Positions 61,946-64,000 of a stretch of 64,000 nt of DNA are shown here, one piece after another; the stretch's first letter is position 1, and each line of letters opens with the position of its first letter. The stretch lies in NCBI GenBank assembly GCA_012729015.1, contig JAAYDY010000088.1, positions 62,001 through 126,000 on the forward strand, in the 5' to 3' direction. This DNA comes from Phycisphaerae bacterium (GTDB taxonomy: Bacteria > Planctomycetota > Phycisphaerae > FEN-1346 > JAACEH01). The position numbers were made by a program, and so were the translations under genes. The notes beneath the pieces are model-generated. The model did no database searches. It saw only the letters and a program-made list of their open reading frames with translations, and was not told where the DNA came from.

Positions 61946-62479
61946 TCAATCGCCTCTCTCGAAACCGCCTATGCCTTTGTGGATGTCGTCGAGAAGCATT
62001 GCCGCAGTTTCCCCTTCGTCCCCATCTCGATACCGCTCCAGGTATGGGACCGCTTCGTCTCCTGCATCGCGGACCACCATGGACCAGTTGTAGCCGCTCT
62101 CTCCATCAGTCGGAACCTCAATCAATCCTACCAAGGCTTCTATCGCCTCAGGGGTTCCCAATGCCTTGAGTCTCTCGCAACACTCGAGCAACAGAATGGG
62201 GTGGGGCAGTGGGGCGCCTGGGGCCGTGTTGCGCGCATACAGATCAAGCAACGCAGGTTCGGTGGCGACCTCTATCATCCTGCTGCACTCGGCGTCCTCC
62301 CCCTGGAGCGCAAGAGTACGGAATTGCTCCACACTCATGGTTATCCTCTCTCTGGCCTCCTGCGACAGCCCGCGTGGGCCACTTCGGCCGCACCACACGG
62401 CACATACTGCTGCAAGCACCAAGACGGCCAAGCCGGTCCATGCCCATGCCCTCGTGCGGCGTGGCGCACCACACTTCAT
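61946..62479 (-). CDS. Membrane-anchored protein with HEAT-like helices, unknown function
   Basis: 177 aa; start MKCGAPRRTRAWAWTGLAVLVLAAVCAVWC, one membrane segment (the cysteine does not match a standard lipobox), GGAGGAG 6 nt upstream. Then a helical repeat-like region (ECCERLKALGTPEAIEALVGLIEVPTDGESGYNWSMVVRDAGDEAVPYLERY), resembling HEAT repeats. Role unknown. Confidence 0.55.
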   Translation of the reverse strand: MKCGAPRRTRAWAWTGLAVLVLAAVCAVWCGRSGPRGLSQEARERITMSVEQFRTLALQGEDAECSRMIEVATEPALLDLYARNTAPGAPLPHPILLLECCERLKALGTPEAIEALVGLIEVPTDGESGYNWSMVVRDAGDEAVPYLERYRDGDEGETAAMLLDDIHKGIGGFERGD

Positions 62480-62504
62480 GTCTGACTCCTCCAACTCGGT
62501 CTGC

Positions 62505-62560
62505 GTAGGGTGGGTCCCCCGGACCCATGGGGATTGCCGTCCAACGGCGGGGGCGCCTGC
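62505..62560. repeat. R1 palindrome and GGATTGCC unit (copy 2)
   Basis: GTAGGGTGGGTCC-CCCC-GGACCCATG (62505-62530) followed by GGGGATTGCCGTCCAACGGCGGGGGCG. Confidence 0.8.
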
Positions 62561-62604
62561 CCCACTTGCCTCATGAAGCGGAACCGTCTTACCCGTTCTC
62601 GCGA

Positions 62605-63693
62605 TCAGTCCTTCGGACTTTCAAAGCGGCCGTCCTTGATCCATGCCTCGATGTCGAGCTCCGTGTCACTCCAATGACCGACAAGGTGAGCCGCAAGCTC
62701 TTTCAAGCCTTCCGCTCCAAGGCCATCCGGGTCCGTAATTGACCGCCCCGTGAGCACATGGGACAGAAGGGCACCCTCGCGAAAGTAGAACCACTCTGCA
62801 CTCACCTCAGTCAATCGCGAGTCGTCGTAGATGTGCCCTTCCTCACCCAACGGGTAGAGTGCCACCACAATACCCGCACATACCAATCTTCCATCCTCAA
62901 GATACAAATCATGGTCCACGGCCTCTGCCGAGAGTCCAATCCGAAGACGTACGCGCAGAGGTTTGGCCGCGGTTCCATAGGTGACAGCAAAGGACTCGCT
63001 GTCTGTTCCGGAGACAACGTTGATCCGGCGCGGAGGCGTCCTTGCTCTCCGCACCTGACGCACGAACTCGTCAATACGAGCCACCTCTTGCGACGGTGTC
63101 CGCTCTGTGCCGGTGACCGCATGCACAGAGCTCCCATAGCCCCCCGAGACAAGTGACGTGGCACCCCCATCGACTAGAATGACAGCCTTCCACCTCACCG
63201 TATGGCCAAGCTCCGCTTCGGATTGCCCGATGCGCAATCCAATGTCAACGCACACAACAGGGGCATGCTCACTCAGCCTCACGTACGTGTCCACGTCGCC
63301 AGTCTCCCCCGGGCGCAGGCACACAATGCGATCGTTGCGAGGGGTCCAAGCATCCGCGTGCACCATCATGGGGCCGCTCGCTCGCCATCGCGAGGAACCA
63401 TCCCCCATCGGCTCCAATTGATACTCGAATTTCTTGTGCGACAGAGCTGTATCTTTGTCGTAGTATATGGGCTTCGTCCAGCAGTTTACAATACTCGCCC
63501 TGACATGGCACTCGGCATCCGCTCTCCCTCTATATGGCACCTCTGACACGCGCACCTGCAGGTGTCTGCCCGGGTCAAAGGCGTCCTGCGGCTTCGCCGT
63601 GGCCGGTTTATCATTGAGGTGCGACTCCTCGCATCCTCCGACGACCACCACAGTGGCCAATGTAACCACGAACGCCAGAGCCGTAGGCCTCAT
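62605..63693 (-). CDS. Lipoprotein of unknown function
   Basis: 362 aa; start MRPTALAFVVTLATVVVVGGC has a good lipobox (VGGC), and GGGAGAG lies about 5 nt upstream. The body is mixed beta, e.g. VRVSEVPYRGRADAECHVRASIVNCWTKPIYYDKDTALSHKKFEYQLEP and VGHTVRWKAVILVDGGATSLVSGGYGSS. I recognise no family. Promoter TTGACC...TACCTT at 63822-63794 fits a leader of about 95 nt. Confidence 0.55.
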   Translation of the reverse strand: MRPTALAFVVTLATVVVVGGCEESHLNDKPATAKPQDAFDPGRHLQVRVSEVPYRGRADAECHVRASIVNCWTKPIYYDKDTALSHKKFEYQLEPMGDGSSRWRASGPMMVHADAWTPRNDRIVCLRPGETGDVDTYVRLSEHAPVVCVDIGLRIGQSEAELGHTVRWKAVILVDGGATSLVSGGYGSSVHAVTGTERTPSQEVARIDEFVRQVRRARTPPRRINVVSGTDSESFAVTYGTAAKPLRVRLRIGLSAEAVDHDLYLEDGRLVCAGIVVALYPLGEEGHIYDDSRLTEVSAEWFYFREGALLSHVLTGRSITDPDGLGAEGLKELAAHLVGHWSDTELDIEAWIKDGRFESPKD

Positions 63694-63793
63694 CGTTCTC
63701 TCCCTCAACCTGCAGGGTACGTCCCCCGGCGCCACGCGGATTGCCGTCCAACGGCGGGAGCGGGGCGCGAGGCGTACATGTTCATAACTCTGC

Positions 63794-63822
63794 AAGGTAG
63801 ACGCCCACCTGCCCCCGGTCAA
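63794..63822 (-). promoter_or_regulatory. Promoter of the lipoprotein gene (duplicate of 61757-61785)
   Basis: TTGACC (63822-63817), 17-nt spacer, TACCTT (63799-63794). The -35, spacer and -10 copy the promoter at 61785-61757 nearly base for base. Confidence 0.5.
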
Positions 63823-63843
63823 GGGGAAAGGGGCAACCGTCCA

Positions 63844-63867
63844 TAGCCGGCGGCGTGAGCCGCCGGA
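63844..63867. repeat. R8 palindrome
   Basis: TAGCCGGCGGCGTGAGCCGCCGGA, the same unit as at 36886-36909. Confidence 0.8.
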
Positions 63868-63902
63868 CGACGGGCTTCCCCGGCGCCGTCGCGGAAACAC
63901 CG

Positions 63903-63934
63903 CGGGCGACCCGGCGGCAGGCGCGGGTCGCCCG
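63903..63934 (-). terminator. Perfect 11-bp hairpin
   Basis: CGGGCGACCCG-GCGGCAGGCG-CGGGTCGCCCG, about 38 nt after the stop of a minus-strand gene running off the right edge. No U-run. Confidence 0.5.
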
Positions 63935-63972
63935 TGGGAATGTGGGGTGCGGCTCCGTGGGCCGCGGCCGAC

Positions 63973-64000
63973 CTACCGTTCCTTGATCGGCACGAACGTC
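63973..64000 (-). CDS. 3' end of a minus-strand gene (partial)
   Basis: Minus strand ends ...TFVPIKER then TAG (63975-63973). Only the last nine residues lie inside the window, so the product cannot be named. A hairpin at 63903-63934 fits its terminator. Low certainty. Confidence 0.25.

Overview
The window is a gene-dense, high-GC chromosomal segment from what looks like a planctomycete (Planctomycetota, possibly Phycisphaerae-like), probably a metagenome-derived or environmental genome. This is an inference from content: three PEP-CTERM sorting-signal ORFs, dockerin-like 'DxDxNGGxEPTD' repeats on secreted proteins, a CxPSR sulfatase, a DUF3160 protein, a TPR/DUF1736 membrane glycosyltransferase, several secreted glycoside hydrolases, and many short intergenic palindromes. 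No rRNA or tRNA gene, CRISPR array, prophage or integrase was seen. TAG, TGA and TAA are all used as ordinary stops.

Layout. 0-9.5 kb: carbohydrate and secreted-hydrolase block (GH16 enzyme with two paralogous AraC regulators, an M14 carboxypeptidase coupled to a TIM-barrel hydrolase, a GHL10 protein). 9.5-13.8 kb: two MarC membrane proteins, a flippase, and a REP-associated tyrosine transposase (RAYT) embedded in palindromic repeats. 13.8-25.5 kb: two URO-D-family proteins, a two-histidine-kinase signalling operon, an HDOD protein and a TPR glycosyltransferase. 25.5-31.4 kb: PEP-CTERM block with candidate small or structured RNAs, and an EF-hand protein. 31.6-48.3 kb: pentaheme cytochrome and trypsin-like protein sharing one C-terminal module, STAS pair, DUF218, sulfatase, sialate-esterase-like protein, DUF3160, endonuclease IV and a beta-propeller lipoprotein. 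48.4-51.9 kb: GT39 and FemAB-like enzymes. 52.2-58.9 kb: ispA-dxs-nadK-ferredoxin-2-oxoacid:ferredoxin oxidoreductase cluster. 59-60.3 kb: restriction-modification pair whose nuclease carries an in-frame stop. 60.4-64 kb: SixA, a receiver-ATPase fusion and two envelope proteins of unknown function.

How the parts fit. The secreted enzymes suggest polysaccharide and sulfated-glycan use with surface display through PEP-CTERM and dockerin-like tails. The isoprenoid genes sit with a ferredoxin-dependent oxidoreductase, which suits an anaerobic or microaerophilic metabolism. Signalling genes are of the phosphorelay and partner-switch type, and several lack an obvious DNA-binding output.

The most notable non-coding signal is a set of palindromes (about 16 copies of the main one) with a GTAG head followed by an imperfect hairpin, which is the known architecture of REP elements. 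The only RAYT gene in the window lies in the densest cluster. A second is a roughly 320-nt, promoter-to-terminator structured RNA just upstream of a tandemly fused PEP-CTERM gene. Start codons were chosen from Shine-Dalgarno spacing and paralogue alignment; promoter calls are visual -35/-10 matches only.
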